Source: a virus. From it: a DNA stretch of 22,942 nt. Position 1 is the first letter of the stretch, and the number at the start of each line of letters is the position of its first letter. The position numbers and the translations under genes are program-made. This document shows positions 7,796 through 15,727 of this stretch, in pieces. The notes below the pieces were generated by a model. It did no database searches and was not told the origin of the DNA. It saw only the letters and a program-made list of their open reading frames with translations. The stretch lies in IMG/VR virus record IMGVR_UViG_3300025879_000118, positions 1 to 22,942 of that record; one strand, 5' to 3'.

Positions 7796-8656
7796 ATGGG
7801 AAATGCACTCGACGCTGTGTTAGCACAGTATGAAAAAAACACCCAACGTTCAAGTAACAGTGGGAGTAACACAATGTCTCAAGAAGACAGACTAAAAAGA
7901 TACTTTACAACGTATCTTCCTAAAGGGACCAAATCTGGTCAAAAAGTAATCCGTATCCTTCCAACACCTGATGGTTCTTCACCATTTAAAGAGGTGTGGT
8001 ACCACGAAGTACAGATTGATGGTAAATGGACTAAATTGTACGACCCGGGTAAGAATGACGGTGAGCGTTCACCACTTACTGAGGTATATGAAGAATTGAT
8101 GTCTACAGGTAAAGAGGCTGACAAAGAATTGGCTCGTCAGTACCGTCCACGTAAATTCTACATCGTTAAGGTAATTGACCGTGAGAATGAAGACCACGGA
8201 CCTAAGTTTTGGAGATTTAAGGATAACTACAAACAAGAAGGTATCTTGGATAAAATCATTCCAATTTGGAAACAAAAAGGTGACGTGACTGATGCTAACG
8301 AAGGTCGTGACTTGATTGTTGATTTATCTAAATCAAAGACACCTTCAGGTATTGAATACACAGTAGTGAAAACTATTATGTATGACGACCCAGCATCAAT
8401 TCATGCAAACAAAGATTTGATGAAGGAATGGGTTGAAGACGAGTTGACTTGGAAGGATGTTTATTCACAAAAACCTGTTGAGTATTTGGAAGCTATCGCA
8501 AGAGGTGAGACACCTGTTTGGGATACAGAATTGAAAAAATACGTTTATGGTGACGACACAGAAGTGACTTTGGGAGGTTCAGTAGCCTCTGACTCAAACA
8601 CTACAGTGAAAGACCCACAAGCGGGAATGCAAGTTGATACGGACTTACCGTTCTAA
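7796..8656 (+). CDS. gp32-like single-stranded DNA-binding protein
   Basis: This 286-residue protein matches the T4 gp32 type of ssDNA-binding protein, which coats ssDNA during replication and recombination and works with UvsX and gp41. The core (about 28-215) shows Y-L-P-K-G-T-K-S-G-Q-K-V-I-R-I-L-P, then W-Y-H-E-V-Q-I-D-G-K-W, then R-P-R-K-F-Y-I-V-K-V-I-D and K-F-W-R-F-K-D. T4 gp32 has a zinc finger in this region. Here there is no cysteine anywhere in the protein, so that site is lost. The tail is acidic and low-complexity and ends D-T-D-L-P-F, like the protein-binding tip of bacterial SSB. Arg codons are mostly CGT (8 of 12), unlike the AGA/AGG-rich tail genes, fitting high expression. It has its own promoter and terminator, and UvsX follows. 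Confidence 0.88.
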   Translation: MGNALDAVLAQYEKNTQRSSNSGSNTMSQEDRLKRYFTTYLPKGTKSGQKVIRILPTPDGSSPFKEVWYHEVQIDGKWTKLYDPGKNDGERSPLTEVYEELMSTGKEADKELARQYRPRKFYIVKVIDRENEDHGPKFWRFKDNYKQEGILDKIIPIWKQKGDVTDANEGRDLIVDLSKSKTPSGIEYTVVKTIMYDDPASIHANKDLMKEWVEDELTWKDVYSQKPVEYLEAIARGETPVWDTELKKYVYGDDTEVTLGGSVASDSNTTVKDPQAGMQVDTDLPF

Positions 8657-8669
8657 AAAACACTAATAT

Positions 8670-8705
8670 GATGGTAGGGGCTTCTGTCCTTACCATCTTT
8701 ATTTA
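8670..8705 (+). terminator. Rho-independent terminator after the SSB gene
   Basis: A 12-base-pair stem GATGGTAGGGGC / GTCCTTACCATC (two G-U pairs) with a TTCT loop, followed by TTTATTTA. It lies between the SSB stop and the UvsX start. The broken T-tract suggests it may only partly stop transcription, letting some continue into the recombinase gene. Confidence 0.85.
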
Positions 8706-8715
8706 CTAAAAAAAT

Positions 8716-9717
8716 ATGGCAATAAAGAAAAAAGATTTCAAATCGTTGAAGCAGAAATATTCTACTTCGGCAAAGTATAAACCTCAAAGGTTTTTAGATT
8801 TGGGTGAAGCATTTTTGGATGCGGTAGGCTTACCTGGTCCTGCAATTGGTCACCTAAATATGTTCTTGGGTCATAGTGATACTGGTAAAACAACTGCATT
8901 GGTTAAAACTGCGGTAGACGCACAAAAGAAGGGTATCCTTCCTGTCTTTATCATCACTGAACAGAAATGGTCTTTTGACCACGCATTAACAATGGGTTTC
9001 GAATGTGAAGAAGTTGTTGATGAGGAAACAGGTGAGTTGGATTGGGACGGATTTTTCTTATTTAACAACAACTTTGATTATATTGAACAAATCACAGACT
9101 ACATCAACGAATTGTTGGATGCGCAAGAGAAAGGTGAGTTGGAATACGACTTACTATTCTTATGGGATTCTGTTGGTTCTGTTCCTTGTAAAATGACCTT
9201 TGACGGTAAGGGTGGTAAACAACACAATGCCGCAACGTTAGCCGACAAAATCGGTATGGGTATTAACCAAAGAATTGCTGGTTCAAGAAAGGCAACATCA
9301 AACTATGAAAATACATTGGTGATTGTTAACCAACCATGGGTAGAATTACCCGACAATCCTTTTGGTCAACCTAAGATTAAAGCTAAAGGTGGTGAGGCTA
9401 TTTGGTTGAACTCATCATTGGTATTCTTATTTGGTAATCAGAAAAATGCTGGTACCAATAAGATTGCTGCGGTCAAAGACAAAAGAAAAGTTAAGTTTGC
9501 GGTTAGAACAAAGGTATCGGTTATGAAGAACCACATCAATGGATTAGGATATGAGGACGGTAAGATTATCGTAACACCTCATGGTTTCTTGGCAGGAAAA
9601 GAATCTACCGAAGAAAAGAAATCTATTGAACAGTATAAGTCTGAACAATCAGAATATTGGAAAAGAGTAATCGGAACAGATGGTGATTACAAATTGGAAG
9701 AAGTAAAAGAAGTCTAA
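8716..9717 (+). CDS. uvsX: UvsX-type RecA-like recombinase
   Basis: A 333-residue RecA/UvsX-family ATPase that forms filaments on ssDNA and catalyses strand exchange, feeding recombination-dependent replication in T4-like phages. The Walker A loop is G-H-S-D-T-G-K-T-T (about 52-60), followed by an A-V-D-A-Q-K-K-G helix and the I-I-T-E-Q-K-W strand, with Glu82 in the position of the usual catalytic glutamate. Walker B is L-L-F-L-W-D-S (146-152), and a DNA-binding-loop region (about 155-185) has G-G-K-Q-H-N-A-A-T-L. The section around 211-235 (Q-P, G-G-E-A-I-W) is typical of UvsX. The gene lies just after the SSB terminator and before the 5' nuclease, matching a recombination/replication cassette. 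The start is an ATG in an A-run context with no Shine-Dalgarno sequence. Confidence 0.93.
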   Translation: MAIKKKDFKSLKQKYSTSAKYKPQRFLDLGEAFLDAVGLPGPAIGHLNMFLGHSDTGKTTALVKTAVDAQKKGILPVFIITEQKWSFDHALTMGFECEEVVDEETGELDWDGFFLFNNNFDYIEQITDYINELLDAQEKGELEYDLLFLWDSVGSVPCKMTFDGKGGKQHNAATLADKIGMGINQRIAGSRKATSNYENTLVIVNQPWVELPDNPFGQPKIKAKGGEAIWLNSSLVFLFGNQKNAGTNKIAAVKDKRKVKFAVRTKVSVMKNHINGLGYEDGKIIVTPHGFLAGKESTEEKKSIEQYKSEQSEYWKRVIGTDGDYKLEEVKEV

Positions 9718-9735
9718 CCTTTAATTAAGGGTATT

Positions 9736-10743
9736 TTGACAAAGACACTATTAGTTGACGGAAATAATTTATTTAAAATAGGATTTCACGGAGTGAGAGA
9801 TTTGTACCATGAGGGTAACCACATTGGTGCAATCTTCCATTTCGTTAATACCCTCAAAAAGTTCTTGGTGGAACACAATTACGATAAGGTAATCGTATTT
9901 TGGGATGCTGAGGATAATTCACAGTCGAGAAGAGACTTACTCGAACAATACAAAAGAAATAGAAAGAGAACTCTTAACGAGGCGCAACAGATGTCATTTG
10001 AATGGCAGTTGTCACGAACTAAGAAGTACCTTGAAGAAATGTTTATCCGTCAGGTATGTATTGATGGTTGCGAATCGGACGACGCGATTGCGCACTATTG
10101 TAACATATCTGAGGATGAATACAAAACTATATTTTCATCAGATAAGGACCTTACACAACTTATCTCAGATAAAGTAGAGGTCTACTCACCTAACCACCGA
10201 AAAGTCTATAAGAACGGAGATATAATACCTCTGAAAGACATTTCAATACCACACTACAATGTAACGACATTTAAGATATTATCGGGGGATAAATCTGATA
10301 ACATTGATGGTATTCACTTATTAGGTGAGAAAACTTTTGCTAAGTTATTTCCTGAGATATTGGACAAAGCAGTTTCTGTTGACGATATTATACAACATGC
10401 CGAAGAATTACAATCTGAAGGTGACAAACGCAAGATTTTAACGAGTATCATTGAAGGGAATACTAAAAGGGGGGTTTTAGGAAAAGAATTCTTTGATATT
10501 AACAAAAAGGTTGTAGATTTGTCAGACCCAATGATAAGTGATGAAGGTAAGGAGGAAGTTGAACTCTACTATACAGAAGAGTTGGACCCTGAAGGAAGAG
10601 GATATCAGAATCTCATGAGAATGATGATGAAGGATGGAATCTTCAAATACTTACCCAAACAAGATGATGGTTGGGTGGATTTTTTAACACCGTTTATGAA
10701 ACTTACACGTAAAGAAAAAAAACGTTACAAAAACAAAAATTAA
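9736..10743 (+). CDS. rnh: RNase H / FEN-type 5'-3' nuclease (T4 Rnh-like), TTG start
   Basis: A 335-residue 5' nuclease of the FEN/T4 RNase H family, which removes RNA primers and 5' flaps from lagging-strand fragments. The acidic metal-binding residues are all visible: Asp8 (L-L-V-D-G-N-N), Asp57 (V-F-W-D-A), Glu113/Asp115/Asp116 (C-E-S-D-D-A-I-A), Asp136/Asp138 (S-S-D-K-D-L) and Asp185/Asp188 (S-G-D-K-S-D-N-I), followed by the helix-hairpin-helix-like G-I-H-L-L-G-E-K-T. A basic arch stretch (R-R-D-L-L-E-Q-Y-K-R-N-R-K-R) lies at 65-78. No in-frame ATG exists upstream of the Asp8 motif, so the TTG at 9736 is the most likely start. T4 RNase H is about 305 residues, so the length fits. The next gene begins 3 bases after the stop. 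Confidence 0.9.
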   Translation: MTKTLLVDGNNLFKIGFHGVRDLYHEGNHIGAIFHFVNTLKKFLVEHNYDKVIVFWDAEDNSQSRRDLLEQYKRNRKRTLNEAQQMSFEWQLSRTKKYLEEMFIRQVCIDGCESDDAIAHYCNISEDEYKTIFSSDKDLTQLISDKVEVYSPNHRKVYKNGDIIPLKDISIPHYNVTTFKILSGDKSDNIDGIHLLGEKTFAKLFPEILDKAVSVDDIIQHAEELQSEGDKRKILTSIIEGNTKRGVLGKEFFDINKKVVDLSDPMISDEGKEEVELYYTEELDPEGRGYQNLMRMMMKDGIFKYLPKQDDGWVDFLTPFMKLTRKEKKRYKNKN

Positions 10744-10746
10744 GTT

Positions 10747-11199
10747 ATGAAAGAAAAAAATGACGTAACAAAAATGGAATTCCTTTTGATGTTGAACGAC
10801 AACATCGTAGTACAGCGTTACTTCAACGTTAGAGGGTATAATCCGAAAGCAAGAAGGAGTATTGATGTCATTGAATTTATTAATGATTTCACTAACACAT
10901 TAATGAGAGATTTGAAAGCGAGAACTAACATGTATATGTTGGACCACTACAATCAAATTGAATTGGACCCAAGTATTTTGGATACATCAAATACTGATGG
11001 TCCTGAGATTTTTAACATCAAAATTCGTATTGGTGATGAGACAATTTGTCATAAAATTATCGATGCAAAATTGTATCCACCAAAAATAAGATATACCGTA
11101 GACATACGCCCGCAGTTAAAAAGTTTACTTCGAGGTCTGACAGAGATTTTCTCGAGTGAAGATTTATCGTATGAATACATGGAATATCAGTTAGGTTAA
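10747..11199 (+). CDS. Unknown protein in the replication cassette (150 aa)
   Basis: I do not recognise this protein. It is 150 residues, soluble, mixed-charge, with no signal peptide. Visible stretches are Q-R-Y-F-N-V-R-G-Y-N-P-K-A-R-R-S near residue 25, a predicted helix with I-E-F-I-N-D-F-T-N-T-L-M-R-D-L-K, and a beta-rich section around 85-125 (I-F-N-I-K-I-R-I-G-D-E-T-I). It starts 3 bases after the 5' nuclease stop and precedes the helicase, so it is almost certainly co-transcribed with replication genes. In T4 the region after rnh holds small DNA-binding and loader genes (dsbA, 33, 59), but no sequence similarity to them is visible. An accessory replication or transcription role is an inference from position only. 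Confidence 0.7.
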   Translation: MKEKNDVTKMEFLLMLNDNIVVQRYFNVRGYNPKARRSIDVIEFINDFTNTLMRDLKARTNMYMLDHYNQIELDPSILDTSNTDGPEIFNIKIRIGDETICHKIIDAKLYPPKIRYTVDIRPQLKSLLRGLTEIFSSEDLSYEYMEYQLG

Positions 11200-11237
11200 C
11201 CATATTTATTATTTACCCGAAAGAAAAAAACATTGAT

Positions 11238-12620
11238 ATGTCAAAAGATAAAAACTTCGGTTACCTCGGTAACTCATTCCAAATACAACTTCTAAACAAC
11301 ATCGTAATTGACAAAGACTTTGCCAATTCAATTGTTGATGTGTTGGACCCGAAGTATTTTGATAATCAATATTTCAAAATCATTATGCAGATGATTAAGG
11401 AGTACTACGTTAAGTACGAACATACTCCAACATTTGCAACATTGGAACAACTAACGAAGAGTGAAATTTCCTCTCCTATGGCTCAGAAAATGGTTTTTGA
11501 CATGTTAAAAGATGTCAAAGAAGCACCAATTGAAGGGTCAGACTTTGTTCAAGAGAAGTCACTTAAGTTCTGTAAACAACAAGAATTACAGAAGGTGATG
11601 AGTAAAGCTCAGAAAATCATTGATAAAGGTGATTTTGAGTCTTACGACCACTTGGAGGAGATGGTAAGAGAAGCTTTACAAGTTGGTGAAGTGGACACAG
11701 GTACCTCAGATGTATTCTCTAATTTGGATGTGGTATTGGACGACGACTACCGTCATCCAATTCCGATGGGGATACCAGGTATTGATAACCTTATGAAGGG
11801 TGGATTGGCTAAAGGTGAGATTGGAGTTATTTTGGCACCGACAGGTGTTGGTAAGACGACCCTCTTAACTAAGATTTCAAACCACGCATTCAATTTGGGT
11901 TATAATGTACTGCAGATTTTCTTTGAGGACAACCCAAAGATTATCCAACGTAAACACTTCACACTTTGGACAGGTATTTCTCCTGACAATTTATCTAATT
12001 ACAGAGATGATGTGATGGCTAAGGTTAGAGAAATCAAAGAGAACACAACGAACTCTTTGACACTTAAAAAACTTCCATCAGATACTCTGACTATGAATCA
12101 AATTAAGAATCAGGTTAGAAAGATGATTGCAGAAGGAAACAAAATTGATATGATTGTTGTTGATTACATTGATTGTATCACACCTGACAAAAACTTGGGT
12201 GATGAATGGAAGAGTGAAGGTTCTGTGATGAGAGCGTTCGAGGCGATGTGTCATGAGTTGGACATCGTTGGATGGACTGCAACACAGGGTAACCGTTCTT
12301 CAATTTCATCGGAAGTTGTGACAACAGACCAAATGGGTGGTTCTATTAAGAAGGCTCAGGTTGGTCACGTGATTATCTCTGTTGCTAAATCTCTACAACA
12401 AAAGGAGATGAACTTGGCGACCATTGCAATCACAAAGTCACGTATCGGAAAGGACGGGATTGTGTTTGAGAATTGTAAATATGACAATGAGATGTTGGTT
12501 ATTGATACTGAACAGAGTATGACTTTCTTAGGTTTGGAAGAACAAAAGGAAGAGAAACAGAGGGATAGAATTAAGGAACTCATGGAGAAGCGTAAGCAAC
12601 GTGAGGGACAACAAAACTAA
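11238..12620 (+). CDS. gp41/DnaB-type replicative DNA helicase
   Basis: A 460-residue hexameric replicative helicase of the DnaB/T4 gp41 superfamily, which unwinds DNA ahead of the lagging-strand machinery. The N-terminal helical region (about 1-150) resembles the DnaB N-domain. The RecA-type motor has Walker A P-T-G-V-G-K-T-T (201-208), the F-F-E-D-N motif with Glu230 (about 228-232), Walker B M-I-V-V-D-Y-I-D (305-312) and the T-Q-G-N-R sensor motif (349-353). A charged C-terminal tail rich in K, R, E and Q (about 430-460) follows, often used for partner contacts. No primase gene (gp61/DnaG-like) is present in the window. The gene is followed by NrdB after a 13-base gap. Confidence 0.92.
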   Translation: MSKDKNFGYLGNSFQIQLLNNIVIDKDFANSIVDVLDPKYFDNQYFKIIMQMIKEYYVKYEHTPTFATLEQLTKSEISSPMAQKMVFDMLKDVKEAPIEGSDFVQEKSLKFCKQQELQKVMSKAQKIIDKGDFESYDHLEEMVREALQVGEVDTGTSDVFSNLDVVLDDDYRHPIPMGIPGIDNLMKGGLAKGEIGVILAPTGVGKTTLLTKISNHAFNLGYNVLQIFFEDNPKIIQRKHFTLWTGISPDNLSNYRDDVMAKVREIKENTTNSLTLKKLPSDTLTMNQIKNQVRKMIAEGNKIDMIVVDYIDCITPDKNLGDEWKSEGSVMRAFEAMCHELDIVGWTATQGNRSSISSEVVTTDQMGGSIKKAQVGHVIISVAKSLQQKEMNLATIAITKSRIGKDGIVFENCKYDNEMLVIDTEQSMTFLGLEEQKEEKQRDRIKELMEKRKQREGQQN

Positions 12621-12633
12621 ACAATAATAAATT

Positions 12634-13914
12634 ATGGTAAATTTTAATACTATGAACAGTAAAGAAACTAGTTATGTAATTAAGAGAAGTGGTGAACAAG
12701 TAATGTTCGAGGCTGAGAAAATCAAGTATGCGGTCATGAAAGCTATGCAGGCGGTCGGTGATGTTGATGATGAAATGGCTGAGAAAATTGCTAGAATCAC
12801 TCGTAAAGGAATTTTCAGAGATGAAAAGGATAAAGTTCCTCATGTTGACGAAATTCATGAGATGGTTGAAAACAAATTGATGGATAACGGTTTAAATGAC
12901 GTTGCAAGAGAATACATCGTATATCGTGCGAAAAATAGACCAGACATCTTCACGAAGAGAACTAATCTTAAACCTTACGAATACCCAAATCTAAATGAGT
13001 ATGTAGATGCTATCAGACATTCATACTGGGTACATACTGAGTTTAACTTTACATCAGACATCCAAGATTTTAAAGTTCACTTGGATAAAAAAGAAAAAAC
13101 TGCAGTAAAAAGAGCGATGTTGGCAATCTCACAGATTGAAGTTGCGGTTAAATCATTCTGGGGAGACATCTACAAAAGGATGCCTAAACCAGAAATTGGT
13201 AATGTAGGTGCAACATTCGCAGAATCAGAAGTAAGACATGCAGATGCATATTCTCATTTGGTTCAGTTGTTAGGTCTTAACGCTGAGTTTGAAAACTTAA
13301 TGGATGTACCAGCAATTAGAAGAAGAATCAAATACTTAGAGAAATCTATTTCAAACTCAAAGTCAGTGGAAAACAAAGACTACTTTGAGTCTGTAGTATT
13401 ATTCTCTATGTTCGTAGAAAACGTATCGTTGTTCTCACAATTCTTAGTTATGTTATCATTCAACAAACACAAAAACATGTTGAAAGGTATTAGCAACGCG
13501 GTTGAAGCAACATCAAAAGAGGAAAATATCCACGCTGAGTTCGGTTTTGATTTGGTAAACCTTATTAAAAAAGAAAACCCATCGTGGTGGACGGAAAGTT
13601 TAAAAGAAGACCTTATTAATGCTACTATGGAGGCATTCGAGGCGGAAACAGAAATTATAGATTGGATTTTTGAAGAAGGTGACTTAGATTTCTTAACTAA
13701 AAGTCAAACAATGGAATTTATTAAACACAGATTTAACATATCTTTGAACTCTATTGGTATTGATAGTATTTTTGAAATTAACGAACCACTATTAGAAACA
13801 ACAGAATGGTTTGATGATGAAATTTTAACAACCAAACACACGGATTTTTTTAACAAAAGAAGTATTAACTACAGTAAGAAATCTAAATCAATCACGTCAA
13901 ACGATTTATTTTAA
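12634..13914 (+). CDS. nrdB: Class I ribonucleotide reductase radical subunit NrdB with N-terminal ATP-cone
   Basis: This 426-residue protein is the radical-generating (beta) subunit of class I RNR. It starts with an ATP-cone (about 14-100: Y-V-I-K-R-S-G-E, F-E-A-E-K-I, then V-A-R-E-Y-I-V-Y-R), a regulatory domain usually found on NrdA. The ferritin-like core keeps all six metal ligands: Glu136 (W-V-H-T-E), Glu199 and His202 (E-V-R-H), Glu262 (F-V-E-N-V), Glu297 and His300 (E-E-N-I-H). Tyr206, four residues after His202, is at the radical-tyrosine position of E. coli Tyr122. The C-terminus (S-N-D-L-F) fits the NrdA-binding tail. A cone-fused NrdB is known in Leeuwenhoekiella blandensis, whose relatives use a dimanganese centre. 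Whether this one does cannot be read from sequence. An alternative start at 12652 would trim six residues. Confidence 0.93.
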   Translation: MVNFNTMNSKETSYVIKRSGEQVMFEAEKIKYAVMKAMQAVGDVDDEMAEKIARITRKGIFRDEKDKVPHVDEIHEMVENKLMDNGLNDVAREYIVYRAKNRPDIFTKRTNLKPYEYPNLNEYVDAIRHSYWVHTEFNFTSDIQDFKVHLDKKEKTAVKRAMLAISQIEVAVKSFWGDIYKRMPKPEIGNVGATFAESEVRHADAYSHLVQLLGLNAEFENLMDVPAIRRRIKYLEKSISNSKSVENKDYFESVVLFSMFVENVSLFSQFLVMLSFNKHKNMLKGISNAVEATSKEENIHAEFGFDLVNLIKKENPSWWTESLKEDLINATMEAFEAETEIIDWIFEEGDLDFLTKSQTMEFIKHRFNISLNSIGIDSIFEINEPLLETTEWFDDEILTTKHTDFFNKRSINYSKKSKSITSNDLF

Positions 13915-13934
13915 TTAAAAACAAAAGAAAAAAA

Positions 13935-15641
13935 ATGAGCGATAGAAAACCATTTGAATGGATTAATGAAGAATCAATCACCTTCTTACAAAGAGGATAT
14001 CTTAGTGAGGGTGAAGAACCGTTACAGAGAATCAGAACAATTGCAGATTATGCTGAGAATCTGTTAGGTATTGAAGGGTTTGCAGATAAATTTTATGACT
14101 ATATGGGTAAAGGGTGGTATTCACTATCTTCACCTGTATGGGCTAACTTTGGTAAGAAGAGAGGTCTACCGGTAAGTTGTTTCGGTTCTAATATTGGTGA
14201 CAATATTGAGTCGATTCTTTACACACAAGCTGAAGTTGGTGAGATGAGTAAGATGGGTGGAGGTACCTCTGGTTACTTTGGTAACATTAGAGAAAGAGGT
14301 GCTGAGATTACTGACAATGGTCTCGCACCTGGTTCGGTTCACTTTATGAACTTATTCGAGAGTGTTGTAGATAACATATCTCAAGGGTCAACACGTCGTG
14401 GTCGTTTCTCACCATATTTACCAGTGGAGCACCCTGATATCATGGAGTTCTTAGAAATTGGTACGGAAGGTTTTCCAATTCAAGATTTAACTCACGCGGT
14501 TACTGTAACTGATGAGTTTATGAACGAGATGATTGCTGGTGATGAAAAAAAGAGAGCAATTTGGGCTAAAGTAATCCAAAGAAGAGGTGAAATTGGTTAC
14601 CCATACATCATGTTCCACGACACGATGAATAACAAGACAGTTGACGTATACAAAGATAAAGGTGCGAAGATTTACAACTCTAACCTTTGTTCAGAGATTG
14701 CACTTCACAACTCTGAAGAAGAGTCATTCGTTTGTGTATTGTCATCAATGAATGTTCTGCACTACGATGAGTGGAAAGACACTGACGCAGTTGAAACGAT
14801 GACTATGTTCTTAGACGCGGTTGTTACTGAATTCTTAACTAAGATTGAGGATATTAGAGATAACGGAACTATCGAAGGTAGGAGAGGTTTCTTCTATTTG
14901 GAGAAAGCTTATAACTTCGCTAAGAGACAAAGAGCGTTAGGTTTAGGTGTATTGGGATGGCACTCACTATTACAGTCAAAGGGTCTACCATTTGATACTA
15001 GAGAAACTGCGAGATTGAATGTTGAGGTATTCAAACTTATCAAAGATAAGTCATATGCCGCTTCAGAGAAGTTGGCTGAAATGTTTGGAGAACCAGAATA
15101 CTTAAAAGGTTATGGTAGAAGAAATGTTACGTTGAATGCAATTGCACCTACAACATCTTCAGCATTTATCTTAGGGCAGGTATCACAATCAATTGAACCG
15201 ATTTGGTCTAACTGTTATGTGAAGGATGTTGCTAAGATGAAAGTAACCATTAAAAATCCGGTATTGAAAAAAGTATTGGTTGAGTTAGGTAAGGATACTA
15301 AAGAGGTGTGGAACAGTATCAAACAAAATGATGGTTCAGTTCAACACTTAGACTTCTTAAGTGACGAACAAAAGGATATCTTCAGAACATTTGCTGAGAT
15401 TAATCAATCATCAATTATTAATCAAGCTGCGGTTCGTCAAGACTATATTGACCAATCACAATCACTAAACCTAATGATTTCACCTGACATGCCGACAAGG
15501 GATGTTAACAAACTTCTTATTGAAGCTTGGCAGTTGGGTGTGAAGACATTATATTACCAACACTCAATGAATTCGGCTCAAGCTTTCGCAAGAAAGAAAT
15601 TGAATTTGAATGACTTACAGTGTGTTGCTTGTGAAGGTTAA
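13935..15641 (+). CDS. nrdA: Class I ribonucleotide reductase catalytic subunit NrdA (short, no ATP-cone)
   Basis: A 568-residue catalytic (alpha) subunit that reduces ribonucleotides to deoxyribonucleotides for phage replication. Catalytic residues are complete: Cys82 (L-P-V-S-C-F) and Cys267 (F-V-C-V-L-S-S) form the active-site redox pair. Asn250, Cys252 and Glu254 (S-N-L-C-S-E) are the radical and proton-relay residues. Tyr540/Tyr541 (T-L-Y-Y-Q) are the radical-transfer tyrosines, and the C-terminal Cys563/Cys566 (Q-C-V-A-C-E-G) shuttle electrons. It is far shorter than E. coli NrdA (about 760 residues) because it has no N-terminal ATP-cone. Overall activity control has moved to the cone on NrdB just upstream. 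The gene order is nrdB then nrdA with a 20-base gap, and a strong terminator follows. Confidence 0.95.
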   Translation: MSDRKPFEWINEESITFLQRGYLSEGEEPLQRIRTIADYAENLLGIEGFADKFYDYMGKGWYSLSSPVWANFGKKRGLPVSCFGSNIGDNIESILYTQAEVGEMSKMGGGTSGYFGNIRERGAEITDNGLAPGSVHFMNLFESVVDNISQGSTRRGRFSPYLPVEHPDIMEFLEIGTEGFPIQDLTHAVTVTDEFMNEMIAGDEKKRAIWAKVIQRRGEIGYPYIMFHDTMNNKTVDVYKDKGAKIYNSNLCSEIALHNSEEESFVCVLSSMNVLHYDEWKDTDAVETMTMFLDAVVTEFLTKIEDIRDNGTIEGRRGFFYLEKAYNFAKRQRALGLGVLGWHSLLQSKGLPFDTRETARLNVEVFKLIKDKSYAASEKLAEMFGEPEYLKGYGRRNVTLNAIAPTTSSAFILGQVSQSIEPIWSNCYVKDVAKMKVTIKNPVLKKVLVELGKDTKEVWNSIKQNDGSVQHLDFLSDEQKDIFRTFAEINQSSIINQAAVRQDYIDQSQSLNLMISPDMPTRDVNKLLIEAWQLGVKTLYYQHSMNSAQAFARKKLNLNDLQCVACEG

Positions 15642-15666
15642 TTGTTATTTTTAACAAACAACAAAT

Positions 15667-15697
15667 ATAAAAGAGGACTTCGGTCCTCTTTTTTTTA
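15667..15697 (+). terminator. Rho-independent terminator with a UUCG tetraloop
   Basis: The stem AAAAGAGGAC / GTCCTCTTTT (10 pairs, 15669-15692) closes on a TTCG loop, giving the exceptionally stable C(UUCG)G arrangement, and a run of T follows. It ends the nrdB-nrdA transcript and separates the DNA-metabolism genes from the downstream baseplate genes. Confidence 0.95.
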
Positions 15698-15715
15698 TAA
15701 TTTATATTGTTAAAG

Positions 15716-15723
15716 TATTTATA
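15716..15723 (+). promoter_or_regulatory. Candidate phage promoter element TATTTATA
   Basis: An octamer identical to the one at 6769-6776, placed after the UUCG terminator and only 4 bases before the gp25-like ATG. If it acts like a T4 late -10 element, transcription would start at or in the ATG, giving a leaderless message. This unusual spacing lowers confidence. Confidence 0.3.
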
Positions 15724-15727
15724 GGTA

